From NCBI GenBank assembly GCA_023459495.1, contig JAEWTL010000078.1, positions 62,001-126,000 of the forward strand: DNA of 64,000 nucleotides. The letters run 5' to 3'. A model generated the notes under the pieces. That model saw only the letters and a program-made list of their open reading frames with translations. It was not told the DNA's origin and did no database searches. The stretch is from Bacillota bacterium (GTDB taxonomy: Bacteria > Bacillota > Clostridia > Christensenellales > SZUA-584). A program made the position numbers and the translations under genes. Below are positions 1 through 8,270 of this stretch, piece after piece. Each line of letters begins with the position of its first letter. Within the stretch, counting starts at the first letter, position 1.

Positions 1-444
1 CAACCCGGCAAGCTCCCGCACGATCATGCGAATTGCGGGCTCAGTCTTGTCGATCAGGCGATAGGTGCCGCGCAACCCCGCGAGGTCTCGCATCGCACCG
101 TCGCAGCACAGCAGCACCGGCGAACCGGACAGCGCCACCTCCAGCGTGATCACCGCGTTGAACGCGTCGATATGCACCTCGCACCCGGCAAGCGCCGCGG
201 GCTCCAACTGCTTCTGCCGCCGCGCCGCCTCGTCCTGCCGTGAGCACACTGTCCTAACCAACGCCATGCGCTGCCGCTCCGACAGCTGATGGTGGTTGCC
301 GATCAGCACGGACGCGCTCTTTAAGGCATAGCCGCGGTCCAGCAGAAAGCGCAGCTCCACAGCCGCTGCTTTCAGCGTTTCCAGCCCGGCGCCGGAGAAC
401 TCTCGGTTGTCGTGCGGAGAATACCCGCGTCGGGTGGGAGTCAT
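1..444 (-). CDS. DUF434 domain protein (3'-truncated by window edge)
   Basis: The minus-strand frame from an ATG at 444 stays open to base 1, so the C-terminus lies outside the window. The N-terminal part carries FLLDRGYALKSA and LSERQRMALVR, typical of DUF434. A following part with HIDAFNAVITLEVAL and CDGAMRDLAG resembles the partner domain DUF5616, which looks like a PIN/NYN-type nuclease fold; that last point is inference. It starts 6 nt after the SDR stop, so it is the third gene of a yqeY-SDR-DUF434 operon. No strong Shine-Dalgarno is visible, suggesting coupled translation. Function is unknown. Confidence 0.75.
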   Translation of the reverse strand, partial: MTPTRRGYSPHDNREFSGAGLETLKAAAVELRFLLDRGYALKSASVLIGNHHQLSERQRMALVRTVCSRQDEAARRQKQLEPAALAGCEVHIDAFNAVITLEVALSGSPVLLCCDGAMRDLAGLRGTYRLIDKTEPAIRMIVRELAGL

Positions 445-450
445 AGCAGG

Positions 451-1185
451 CTACACGTCGTACGGCGCTTTGCCCGCGCGGTGTACATTGATCTCGTCGA
501 TGACAGCGTTGCCGCGGTGCTGCAACAGAAACAGGATGATGTCCGCGATCTCCTCCGGCGAGATCATGCCCTCCTCCGAAAGGTCGGGCCGGACGGACTT
601 CGCCATGTCTGTATATACGCCGCCGGGTGAAATGGTGTGCACCCGGATGTTCTGCATATACACCTCGTTGGCAAGCGACTTGCTGAAACCCAGCAGCGCA
701 TGCTTGGACGCGGCATAAGCCGCCTGCCCCACGTATCCCTTGTGGGCCACTACGGAAGCGATGTTGACAATTGCGGCGTGATTGGATTGACGCAGGTACG
801 GCAGCGCCTTCTGGCAGAGCACAAACGGCGCTTTCACGTTGACGCTGAATATGCGGTCGAACTCATCCATCGAGGTTTCCTCAAACGAACGGTTCAGCGC
901 CATCGCGGCGTTGTTGATCAGCACGTCGAGCTGCCCGAAATGCGCCGCGATTTGGCCAATGCAGCTTTCCAGAAATGCCGGGTCTGTCAGATCGCCGGGC
1001 AGGCATAGCGTTTCCGCCCCGCATGCGTTCGCACAGTCCACGGCGGCCTCCAACTTGTCCAAGTTGTTTCCGCCGCACAACGCGATTCTCATGCCCTCCT
1101 GCGCCAGCGCGCGCACAACAGCTTTCCCGATTCCGCCGCCCGCACCCGTAACGACAGCGACCTTATTTTTCAGTGATACTTTCAC
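451..1185 (-). CDS. SDR family NAD(P)-dependent oxidoreductase
   Basis: A 244-residue classical short-chain dehydrogenase. The N-terminal Rossmann motif TGAGGGIG is at residues 13-20, NNAA at 91-94, catalytic Ser near 144, and Tyr157-x3-Lys161 in YAASK. Length fits the FabG/3-oxoacyl reductase-like group, but substrate cannot be read from sequence. The likely start is GTG at 1185, 11 nt after yqeY; upstream AATAGGTG is only a modest ribosome site. Cytosolic, no signal peptide. The alanine- and valine-rich C-terminus has no extra domain. Confidence 0.9.
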   Translation of the reverse strand: MKVSLKNKVAVVTGAGGGIGKAVVRALAQEGMRIALCGGNNLDKLEAAVDCANACGAETLCLPGDLTDPAFLESCIGQIAAHFGQLDVLINNAAMALNRSFEETSMDEFDRIFSVNVKAPFVLCQKALPYLRQSNHAAIVNIASVVAHKGYVGQAAYAASKHALLGFSKSLANEVYMQNIRVHTISPGGVYTDMAKSVRPDLSEEGMISPEEIADIILFLLQHRGNAVIDEINVHRAGKAPYDV

Positions 1186-1196
1186 GATTGATGCAC

Positions 1197-1643
1197 CTAT
1201 TTCAGCCGTTCCTCGAGCGCCTTGTTCACCATCGCACCGTCGGCCTTGCCCTTCACAAGCGGCATCAGCACCTTCATGATCCTGCCCTTGTCCTGCGGCG
1301 CAGGTTTCTCGATGCCAAGCTGATCCAGTACGCCCTGAATCACGGTGGCGATTTCCTCCTCGCCCATACGCTGCGGAGCGTATTCCGTATACACAGCGAT
1401 CTTAAACCGGTTCTCTTCCACAATGTCCGCGCGGCTGGCTGGGGCCGTATCGATGGCTTCCTGCGCCTCCTTGATCTGCCGGTAAACCACCGCGTTTTCC
1501 TCGTCCTCGGTAAGCTCCGCCCTCTTGTCGATCTGTTTTGATTTCAGCGCGGAGAGCATCAGCGAGAGAGCTTCCTTGCGTTTTGCATCGCCCGCTTTCA
1601 ATGCGTTCATCATGTCGGTGCGGACCTGATCGATTTTGCTCAT
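1197..1643 (-). CDS. yqeY: GatB/YqeY domain protein
   Basis: About 148 residues, matching the YqeY family: N-terminal helical part starting MSKIDQVRTDMMNAL, central DEENAVVYRQIKEAQ, and C-terminal KGRIMKVLMPLVKGKADG. YqeY shares the tRNA-interacting tail domain of the GatB amidotransferase subunit; its role is not firmly established. ATG at 1643 is chosen over the upstream in-frame ATG at 1676 because GAGGTGG lies just ahead of it. It is the first gene of the operon leading into the SDR and DUF434 genes. Soluble protein. Confidence 0.92.
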   Translation of the reverse strand: MSKIDQVRTDMMNALKAGDAKRKEALSLMLSALKSKQIDKRAELTEDEENAVVYRQIKEAQEAIDTAPASRADIVEENRFKIAVYTEYAPQRMGEEEIATVIQGVLDQLGIEKPAPQDKGRIMKVLMPLVKGKADGAMVNKALEERLK

Positions 1644-1770
1644 AGTTTCCACCTCGTTATGGTTCTGATATACCAACTGGGCACATCTCTATCAAGATAA
1701 TACCACTTTTCTCCGGATAATACGATATCCGGGTACACAAAAAGCCTGCGCTGAAAAAACGTTTGCGCAG

Positions 1771-3006
1771 TTACAGTGCCGCTTTGAGGTTCAGGCAGAG
1801 GATGCGCCGTGAACTGCCCGCGCCAAACGGCAGGGACACCGTAACGCACAGGCTTCCCGTCAGGGGGGAAACGTACGGTTCGGTGATATAGTGTTCAAGG
1901 TTTTCGCTGGCCAGATTGTAGTAGTAGTTCTTCATGGAATGGTCGGCACCTGCGGAGGCCGAGCAGACCAGCAGACGTTTACGCGTATCGTTCATGTTTT
2001 CGCGGAATACGGCGTCGCAGCATTGCGTTCCCGTTTCATCGAGTACATAGGCGCATTCGATGCTCTCATGGCCGCCGATTATATGGCGGAGCTCCGGCTC
2101 ATACGCGGCGCACGCCCCAAACGGTTCGGTAATGCCCTGCACGAGTCTGCATATCTCCCTGCGCCGGTCCACCTCCAGCCGTATGTTTTTCTGCATGTAG
2201 TCCTTAAAGCTGTTCGCAACCGGTTCAATGCTCTCATTTACAAATGGGTCCTTCGCGGTCAACGCGGCCGGGCGGGAAAAATAAAAGCCCTGGATCATGT
2301 GTGCGCCCAACCGCAGCGCCTGAAGCGCTTCTTCCTCATTTTCCACACCTTCCGCTACGACAAATGCGCCGGTCTGCTCCGCAAGGCGGATGAGCGATTT
2401 GAAAACTTCCTGCTTATGATAATCGATATGAATATTGCGCACCAGAGAGGTGTCGACCTTGATAATATCGGGTTTTGCAATGGGAATGCGATCGAGGTTG
2501 GAGAATCCCGCGCCCACATCGTCGAGCGCGATGAGGAAACCGTCGCTGCGGTATTTTTCGATGAAGTCCTTGAGCGCAACGATATCCTGCACTCTGGCTT
2601 CGTTGATTTCGATTACGATGTTGCCCGGATTGATGCCGCTGTCCTTAACCTGCCGGGCAAACACTCCGGTGCGTGAGACCTGGTCGAGAATTTTCGCCTC
2701 AATGTTGATAAAAAGCAGCTTGTCGCGGTGCTGTGCATAGATTTTGCCGTATTCCTGCAGCACACGCTCGCGGCAGATCCGGTCCAGCTGCAGCGTCAGG
2801 TCCTGCTCCTCCGCGGCCTGAAAAAGTGACCGGGGCGAGATGACCTCTCCAGCGCGCGTACCGCGAATCAGGCCCTCGAGACCGCAGACACATTTTTTCC
2901 CCACAGAGACGACCTGTTGAAAATAAGCCTGTATACATTTGTCCTGCAGAATCATCCGGATATCGGAAACAGAACCGGGAACGCTTGGTTGGTTTGAATG
3001 CTGCAT
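1771..3006 (-). CDS. EAL-domain c-di-GMP phosphodiesterase
   Basis: 411 residues. Residues about 15-250 form an EAL domain that should hydrolyse cyclic di-GMP to pGpG. The signature is EGLIRG at 44-49. Metal and substrate residues are present: N101 in NIEA, E133 in VIEINE, the Asp pair 162-163 in LDDVGAG, K183, E219 in AEGVE and Q239 in IQGF. No residue loss suggests a pure receptor. The C-terminal 150 residues (VLDETGTQCCD and onward) look like a GAF/PAS-type sensory module, unusually placed after EAL; that assignment is inference. No transmembrane segment. It stands alone; a partner GGDEF protein lies at 6981-8132. Confidence 0.92.
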   Translation of the reverse strand: MQHSNQPSVPGSVSDIRMILQDKCIQAYFQQVVSVGKKCVCGLEGLIRGTRAGEVISPRSLFQAAEEQDLTLQLDRICRERVLQEYGKIYAQHRDKLLFINIEAKILDQVSRTGVFARQVKDSGINPGNIVIEINEARVQDIVALKDFIEKYRSDGFLIALDDVGAGFSNLDRIPIAKPDIIKVDTSLVRNIHIDYHKQEVFKSLIRLAEQTGAFVVAEGVENEEEALQALRLGAHMIQGFYFSRPAALTAKDPFVNESIEPVANSFKDYMQKNIRLEVDRRREICRLVQGITEPFGACAAYEPELRHIIGGHESIECAYVLDETGTQCCDAVFRENMNDTRKRLLVCSASAGADHSMKNYYYNLASENLEHYITEPYVSPLTGSLCVTVSLPFGAGSSRRILCLNLKAAL

Positions 3007-3104
3007 CTAGTTTACCTGCAATTTCTGAGTGTGAATGAGCTATCCCTTTGAACATTATACCAGAGAGTTAGAGAAAAGCAACTGTTGTCAACCCTTGAAA
3101 AGTA

Positions 3105-3141
3105 AAACAAAAACGGCGCGGATGCAACTCTCATCCGCGCC
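3105..3141 (-). terminator. Rho-independent terminator of the propeller-protein gene
   Basis: Perfect 10-bp stem GGCGCGGATG (3115-3124) with CATCCGCGCC (3132-3141) and a 7-nt loop. On the minus strand it is followed by a T-rich run (CCGTTTTTGTTTT). It sits 14 nt after the stop of the gene at 3155-4840. Confidence 0.9.
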
Positions 3142-3154
3142 GCCTGCAATATGT

Positions 3155-4840
3155 TTAGTCTACTGTCGCTACGATCAGGCCATAATCTTCTATGACCGTG
3201 GCATCGCGGCTGATCCGTTCCGTTTCTTTGCCGTTAAAGAAGTACAGCTCTCCGCCGTCGCCGATCAAATATATGCCATCATTTGCCGTCTGGAAGTCTG
3301 TGATATCCCTTTCAATGCGTTCGCTGCTCTTCGCGTTTTTAACGATATATGCGTCGTCATCGTCGGTCAGGGCATATACGCTGCCCTGCCACAGCAGGAA
3401 CGACCTCACATCCCCCATCAGCACCTCTTCCTCGCCGCCCTTGAGCGGAATGCGGCACAGGTCGCCGGTATATTCCCCGTCGTCGCACGCGATATAGTAC
3501 AGGTAGCGGCTGTCGTCGTCGATATCGTACTGGGACGGATTATCACAGATCTCCTCCCGCCGGGACCACTCGCTGCCTTCCTTTCGGGAAAGGTAAAGCG
3601 TATCGTCCGACTCATATACGGCGTAACGGAAGCTGGAGTCCACGATAAAGTCTGTATCATATTTGCCGATCTTGACCGGATCGCCCGGGGCTTTCACCTC
3701 ATACAGCGTTTTCGAAGAGTCTGTACCTTCGCTGAATACGAAGTGAGCTTCACGCTCCAGCCGCGGATCACGACCCGGCCAGGAGGGGAAGTTGATTCTG
3801 GCCCAGTCCTCCCCGACCTTCGTCTCTTCTCCGTTGTTATAATAAATCATATCGTCGTCGCCCGTCACATAGACGAACTCGGCTCCGCTGGCCATTGAGG
3901 TGAGCAGATACGCATCCTTGCTCACGCGGTCCGTATTGCCGTCCGCATAGACATATAATGTGTACTCGCTGTCGCTGTAGCTGTACGCGTCAAACACCAT
4001 ACGTCCCTTGTCGTCCAGGAAGATGTCCGAGAACCAGCTGTTCTCGACCTCCTCCACCGCAGTGGATTTGCCGCCCTTGAAGATCATCAGCGACTCCGCG
4101 TCATCCCCGGAGTTCATCTGATAATAGATATACGCCGCGTTAGGAGAAAAACCAAAGCCGCCGGTCTGGACGGAATCCTCGATCTTCTCTGGCTTGCCGC
4201 CCAGCGAGCAGAGATACAGATCGCCTTCCGCGTCATCCACGTCCGTGACGAAGAGTATCTTTTTGCCGTCCGCAGAGATCCTCGCCGAGTACACATCCGC
4301 CGCAACGCGCTCTGGCTCGGCCTTTGCGTTGTTCAGCGCAATACGCATCAAATCGCCCTCGCCTGAGGAATTTGCGTCCGCCAGATAGAACAAATACTTG
4401 CCGTCCACCGACATATAGGCGTCCAGATATTCGTTTTCGTGGCCGCTGGCAAACTCAGCGCCATCCAGCAAAATGCCTTGCGCACCTGCAGCCAGATATA
4501 TGTCGCCATCCTCCATGTAGAGCATCGGAGATGCCGGTTTTTCCAGCGTCCCGCCTCCGCCGCCCAGCGTCAGCGCGAGCACCAGCACCAGCACGATTAC
4601 CAGAACCGCTCCGCCGCCGACCCAGACCCATAAATTCTTCTTGGGCGGCGCTTGAGGCGGCATATAAGCCGTCTGCGGCGGCGCATAGTCCTGCTGCGGA
4701 GGAGCATATTCGCCCTGTGGAGGTACATATCCACCTTGCGGGGGGATATACCCACCCTGAGGCATGTACCCGTTCCGTGGAGGAACATTACCACCCTGCG
4801 GCGGATATCCGCCGCCGTTACCACCATTGTACTGATCCAT
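3155..4840 (-). CDS. Membrane-anchored protein with Pro/Gln/Gly-rich N-tail and beta-propeller-like ectodomain
   Basis: 561 residues. Residues 1-70 are a low-complexity tail with repeated PPQGGY/PPQ units. A single transmembrane segment follows (WVWVGGGAVLVIVLVLVLAL, about 72-92). The remainder is a long, likely extracytoplasmic region of repeating beta-strand units with motifs such as DGKYLFYLAD, DGKKILFVTD and DSRYLYYIAC. This resembles DUF5050/TolB-like propellers, probably 6-7 blades. The Pro-rich tail ahead of the anchor would be cytoplasmic. ATG at 4840 has AAAGGAAACG upstream. A strong terminator follows. No catalytic motif recognised; function unknown. Confidence 0.8.
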   Translation of the reverse strand: MDQYNGGNGGGYPPQGGNVPPRNGYMPQGGYIPPQGGYVPPQGEYAPPQQDYAPPQTAYMPPQAPPKKNLWVWVGGGAVLVIVLVLVLALTLGGGGGTLEKPASPMLYMEDGDIYLAAGAQGILLDGAEFASGHENEYLDAYMSVDGKYLFYLADANSSGEGDLMRIALNNAKAEPERVAADVYSARISADGKKILFVTDVDDAEGDLYLCSLGGKPEKIEDSVQTGGFGFSPNAAYIYYQMNSGDDAESLMIFKGGKSTAVEEVENSWFSDIFLDDKGRMVFDAYSYSDSEYTLYVYADGNTDRVSKDAYLLTSMASGAEFVYVTGDDDMIYYNNGEETKVGEDWARINFPSWPGRDPRLEREAHFVFSEGTDSSKTLYEVKAPGDPVKIGKYDTDFIVDSSFRYAVYESDDTLYLSRKEGSEWSRREEICDNPSQYDIDDDSRYLYYIACDDGEYTGDLCRIPLKGGEEEVLMGDVRSFLLWQGSVYALTDDDDAYIVKNAKSSERIERDITDFQTANDGIYLIGDGGELYFFNGKETERISRDATVIEDYGLIVATVD

Positions 4841-5097
4841 TTTACGTTTCCTTTCCCCAAGATAATATATATTGATGCCAGCCCATAAACAGGGAAGCTA
4901 ATCTGTGAAAAAGAAAGAGGCTTGCGTAAAATTGGCTGGATACGGCCATATGGTATGACCGCTATATAAATTATACCATGTCAAACCGGTATATGCCAGA
5001 AAAAACGCCATGCGCGCCTGATATTTGATCAAACTTTAACGATTTATGCGTGAAGCTGTGTTAGAATAATATCATTAATTAAGGGAGGTACCCCCCT

Positions 5098-5706
5098 ATG
5101 ACAAATCGAGTGGATATCAAGGCTCGGGCGAAGGCAAACTTCACCGGGCAGTATGGAATGTCGCTGGGCGCGTTTGTCGTGTATGCTGTGCTGACAGGCG
5201 TGGCTTCAAGCACCTTTGTTGGCGGACTGCTGCTCGTACCGCCGCTGATGGTGGGCTATGCGTTCTTCAGCCTGCGCATCTACCGCGGTCAGCAGGGCGA
5301 TATCGGCGAACTCTTCAGTGTGGGCTTTCAGGACTATGGGCGCGCCCTGGGCGGCATCCTCTGGATGGAGCTGTTCACCTTCCTGTGGTCGCTGCTGTTC
5401 ATCATTCCGGGCATCATCAAAGCGCTCGCCTATTTCGCAACGCCCTATATCCTCGCGGACACCCAGCGCGTACCGGCAACCGAAGCGCTTAAGCTTTCGA
5501 TGCGCATGACCAAAGGCCACAAGGGTAAGATCTTCGTAATGGGCCTGAGCTTCATCGGCTGGATGCTGCTGTTCGGCATCACCTTTGGGATCGTGGGGCT
5601 GCTCTACGCCGGGCCCTATATGAGCACGAGCTTTGCCGGCATGTACGATGAGCTTAAAGCCGAGGCGCTGCGCACCGGCGTCATCCGTCCGGAGGAACTG
5701 GTTTAA
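5098..5706 (+). CDS. DUF975 family integral membrane protein
   Basis: 202 residues starting at ATG 5098 behind a strong GGGAGGT ribosome site. The N-terminal DIKARAKANFTGQYG motif and multi-pass hydrophobic layout are typical of DUF975 (related to YciC/glycerophosphoryl-phosphodiesterase membrane domains). About 4-5 membrane helices are visible, with the conserved PGIIKALAYFATPYILAD loop and SMRMTKGHKGKIF. Monocistronic: a terminator follows at once. Role unknown; the family is often linked to envelope stress, which is not provable here. Confidence 0.85.
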   Translation: MTNRVDIKARAKANFTGQYGMSLGAFVVYAVLTGVASSTFVGGLLLVPPLMVGYAFFSLRIYRGQQGDIGELFSVGFQDYGRALGGILWMELFTFLWSLLFIIPGIIKALAYFATPYILADTQRVPATEALKLSMRMTKGHKGKIFVMGLSFIGWMLLFGITFGIVGLLYAGPYMSTSFAGMYDELKAEALRTGVIRPEELV

Positions 5707-5726
5707 AGTATATCCTTATACAGCAA

Positions 5727-5758
5727 AGCGCCCTGCCAAAAAGCAAGGCGCTCTTTTT
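5727..5758 (+). terminator. Rho-independent terminator after the DUF975 gene
   Basis: AGCGCC (5727-5732) pairs with GGCGCT (5747-5752), with additional TGC/GCA pairing inside, followed by CTTTTT. Confidence 0.8.
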
Positions 5759-5840
5759 ATGCGGCGAAATTAGCAACATCAATTTTCCCTGCTGTCTAAG
5801 ACAACCAGCTTAAAAATCAGTTAGCGAACGTTCCGTAATG

Positions 5841-6269
5841 TTAGGGCCGCTTGATCGTCACGGCAGGTGCAATCTCCACATTACCCTTGAGCATGGCCCA
5901 TACGGAGCAATACGTCTCCTCTGCCATGGTGAGGGCGCGCGTCATATCCGCCTCCGTTACATCGGCAGAGGTAACGGTAAAATTAATATCGATGTGCGTA
6001 AACGCATGCGGGTGTTCCTCACGCCGCGTACCGCGGACATCAACGGTCATGTCCCTGACGTCCTTGCGGAACTTGCGCAGCAGCGAGGTTACCACGCCGC
6101 CCGTACAAGTTGCAAAGCTGATGAGCAGCAGCTGGGTTGGCGCATAGCCCTCGGCAGCTGCCGGAGGCGTCGGGTGGTCCGTATAGACGGGTGGCTGGCC
6201 GCCTGCGGTGCACTCGAACTTGAGTCCGTCATTGACGAGTTTGATGCTGGCTTCCGATACATTCCCCAT
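5841..6269 (-). CDS. OsmC family protein (copy 2 of tandem pair)
   Basis: 142 residues. OsmC/Ohr-type proteins reduce organic hydroperoxides with a two-cysteine centre. Both cysteines are present: one in FATCTGG and one in EETYCSVWAML. The N-terminal strand with YTDHPTPPAAAEGYAPTQL fits the OsmC rather than the Ohr branch. Good ribosome site (CAGGAGGAACGG). It follows a close paralogue by 38 nt, so the two are probably co-transcribed. Electron donor and true substrate unknown. Cytosolic. Confidence 0.88.
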   Translation of the reverse strand: MGNVSEASIKLVNDGLKFECTAGGQPPVYTDHPTPPAAAEGYAPTQLLLISFATCTGGVVTSLLRKFRKDVRDMTVDVRGTRREEHPHAFTHIDINFTVTSADVTEADMTRALTMAEETYCSVWAMLKGNVEIAPAVTIKRP

Positions 6270-6307
6270 GATCCGTTCCTCCTGTGTTAATATATCTATG
6301 TCTGTTC

Positions 6308-6736
6308 TTATGGACGTTCGATCGTTACGATGGAGCTAACTGCCACGTTGCCCTTGAGCATGGCCCATACGGGACAATACTTCTCTTCCGCTTTGGTTAT
6401 GGCGAGGCGCACGTCGTTCTCCGCCGCGTCAGCAGAGGTCAGCGAGAACTGAAGCTCAATATGCGAAAAGCATAAGGGATGCTCCTCGCGCAGCGTGCCG
6501 CGGGCAGACACGGAGAAACGCCCCACATCCTTGCGGAACTTGCGCAGCAATGCGGCCACCGTGCCGCCTGAACAGGTCGCAAGGCCGATTAAGACCAGCT
6601 GGATCGGCGCATAGCCCTCAGCGGCGGCAGGAGCTACCGGATGATCTGTATAGATCGGTGCCTGCCCGTCCGCGGTACATTCGAACTTCAGTCCGTTGTT
6701 GACGAGTTTAACTTCAGCTTCCAGAACATGTCCCAT
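6308..6736 (-). CDS. OsmC family protein (copy 1 of tandem pair)
   Basis: 142 residues, colinear without gaps with the next gene downstream. Same cysteines in LATCSGG and EEKYCPVWAML. The strongest conservation is around YTDHPVAPAAAEGYAPIQL and LRKFRKDV. Ribosome site CAGGAGGGAAG ahead of ATG 6736. Equal length and conserved core point to tandem duplication; divergence at many surface positions suggests the copies are old and both kept. Likely peroxide or thiol-stress role. Confidence 0.88.
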   Translation of the reverse strand: MGHVLEAEVKLVNNGLKFECTADGQAPIYTDHPVAPAAAEGYAPIQLVLIGLATCSGGTVAALLRKFRKDVGRFSVSARGTLREEHPLCFSHIELQFSLTSADAAENDVRLAITKAEEKYCPVWAMLKGNVAVSSIVTIERP

Positions 6737-6980
6737 TACTCTTCCCTCCTGACTCGTATAGCACTATCATACCACGCCGGCATAAAAAGTTCCAACTATG
6801 AAAAACACGCCTGCATCGCAGACGAAGCCACCCTTCCCCCCTCCGTTTGCCCTTTTCTCTACGTCTCTTGAATTTGCAGGAGGGCTTTGATCCCACAGCA
6901 TAACAGTGTTAATCGAACTGGCTCGGCAGCGTTTCAATTATCACATTGCGGTTATATATAGGTAAATATACAAATGTAAA

Positions 6981-8132
6981 ATGCGAAGTATGGATATCGA
7001 CGCTGTTTTTAAAATTGACTTGCATGCATTTTCCCTGCTGATTTGTCTGGCAATGCTGATTGGGGACCTTGCGCTGCCTGGAAAGCGGCTCCTCCCCAAC
7101 CGCATCTTCCGGGGTCTCATCATTTTTACCATGATCACACTTGCCGTGGACCTGATAGGCGTCTATTCAGACGGCAAACCTGAGTTGATCGGCTTAAGCT
7201 ATGTCGTAGAGGTTATGCTGTACGTCCTTGCGCCCATTGTGCCCAGCATCTGGGCAACGTATGTAAGCTGTCAGCTCTATCAGGATGTTCAGCGGCTGCG
7301 CATCGAGCTGCGAGTTATGACTGCGCCTGTGCTCATCAATGCTGCTCTTGTGTTCCTAAGCCCTTTCTATGGACTGATGTTCACAATCAGCAATCAGAAC
7401 GTATTTTCCCGTGGGCCGTTTTACTTCGTGCTTTGCGCCGTATCGCTCGCACCAATATTGTATTCCACCATAATGTTACTTGCATTCGTCAAACGTGAAC
7501 CGCTGAAGGTGCTGGCACCACTGCTTGTTTTTCCGTTGCCTATCGTCGCCGCTGCACTGTTCCAGATCATTTTCTACGGGGCTTCGGTAATCTGGCCGGG
7601 CGTTACACTCGCAATATTCATCATATACATCAGCCTTCAGACACGCCAGTACACCATCGACCATCTGACAGGCGCGTTCAACCGCCGCCAGCTTGACAGC
7701 CACCTCGCTGTGCGCATCAGAGGCGCCAGACGCGGCAAGCCGTTCTCCTGCATCATGCTGGACATCGACAACTTTAAAACCATCAACGATGAGTTTGGCC
7801 ACATCGTAGGCGACGAGGCGCTGTTCGATGCCGCCCAGCTGCTGCGCTCCTGCATCCGCGGCGGGGACTTTTTATCACGTTTCGCCGGAGACGAATTTGT
7901 CATCCTGCTCGACGTGGCGGATCAGGAGGTACTCGAAGCGACTGTATCGCGCATCCGCGCTTGTGCGCATGCATATAACCAGACTACCCAGAAGCCTTTC
8001 CATCTGGACTTCAGCGTGGGCTATGAAGTATACGGCGCAGGCTCCGATATCTCTTTGGAACGGTTTATCGCCCGCGTGGATTCGCTCATGTATGGCGACA
8101 AATCCAGCAAGAAGGAATCGCCCCCGGTTTGA
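6981..8132 (+). CDS. Membrane-bound GGDEF diguanylate cyclase
   Basis: 383 residues. Residues 1-220 hold about seven hydrophobic helices, an MHYT/7TM-like sensor without a recognised name. The C-terminal 160 residues are a GGDEF domain starting at DHLTGAFNRRQL. The active-site signature is AGDEF (302-306), a variant still compatible with cyclase activity. An RxxD inhibitory site (RGGD, 293-296) lies five residues ahead, so product feedback is expected. No obvious Shine-Dalgarno; ATG 6990 is an alternative start. The EAL protein at 1771-3006 and the pilus genes at 22-26 kb are candidate pathway partners, by inference only. Confidence 0.9.
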   Translation: MRSMDIDAVFKIDLHAFSLLICLAMLIGDLALPGKRLLPNRIFRGLIIFTMITLAVDLIGVYSDGKPELIGLSYVVEVMLYVLAPIVPSIWATYVSCQLYQDVQRLRIELRVMTAPVLINAALVFLSPFYGLMFTISNQNVFSRGPFYFVLCAVSLAPILYSTIMLLAFVKREPLKVLAPLLVFPLPIVAAALFQIIFYGASVIWPGVTLAIFIIYISLQTRQYTIDHLTGAFNRRQLDSHLAVRIRGARRGKPFSCIMLDIDNFKTINDEFGHIVGDEALFDAAQLLRSCIRGGDFLSRFAGDEFVILLDVADQEVLEATVSRIRACAHAYNQTTQKPFHLDFSVGYEVYGAGSDISLERFIARVDSLMYGDKSSKKESPPV

Positions 8133-8270
8133 AACCGCACAGGTACTGGACGCCGGCCCTTGCCGAGCGTTCTTTTTTGTTCGGAATAATCTTGCCTGTG
8201 AAACGATATAATGATTTTACATCACTTTAAGCTGCGTTGGAGGAGAGATTTTTGATGGAAAGGAACTATC

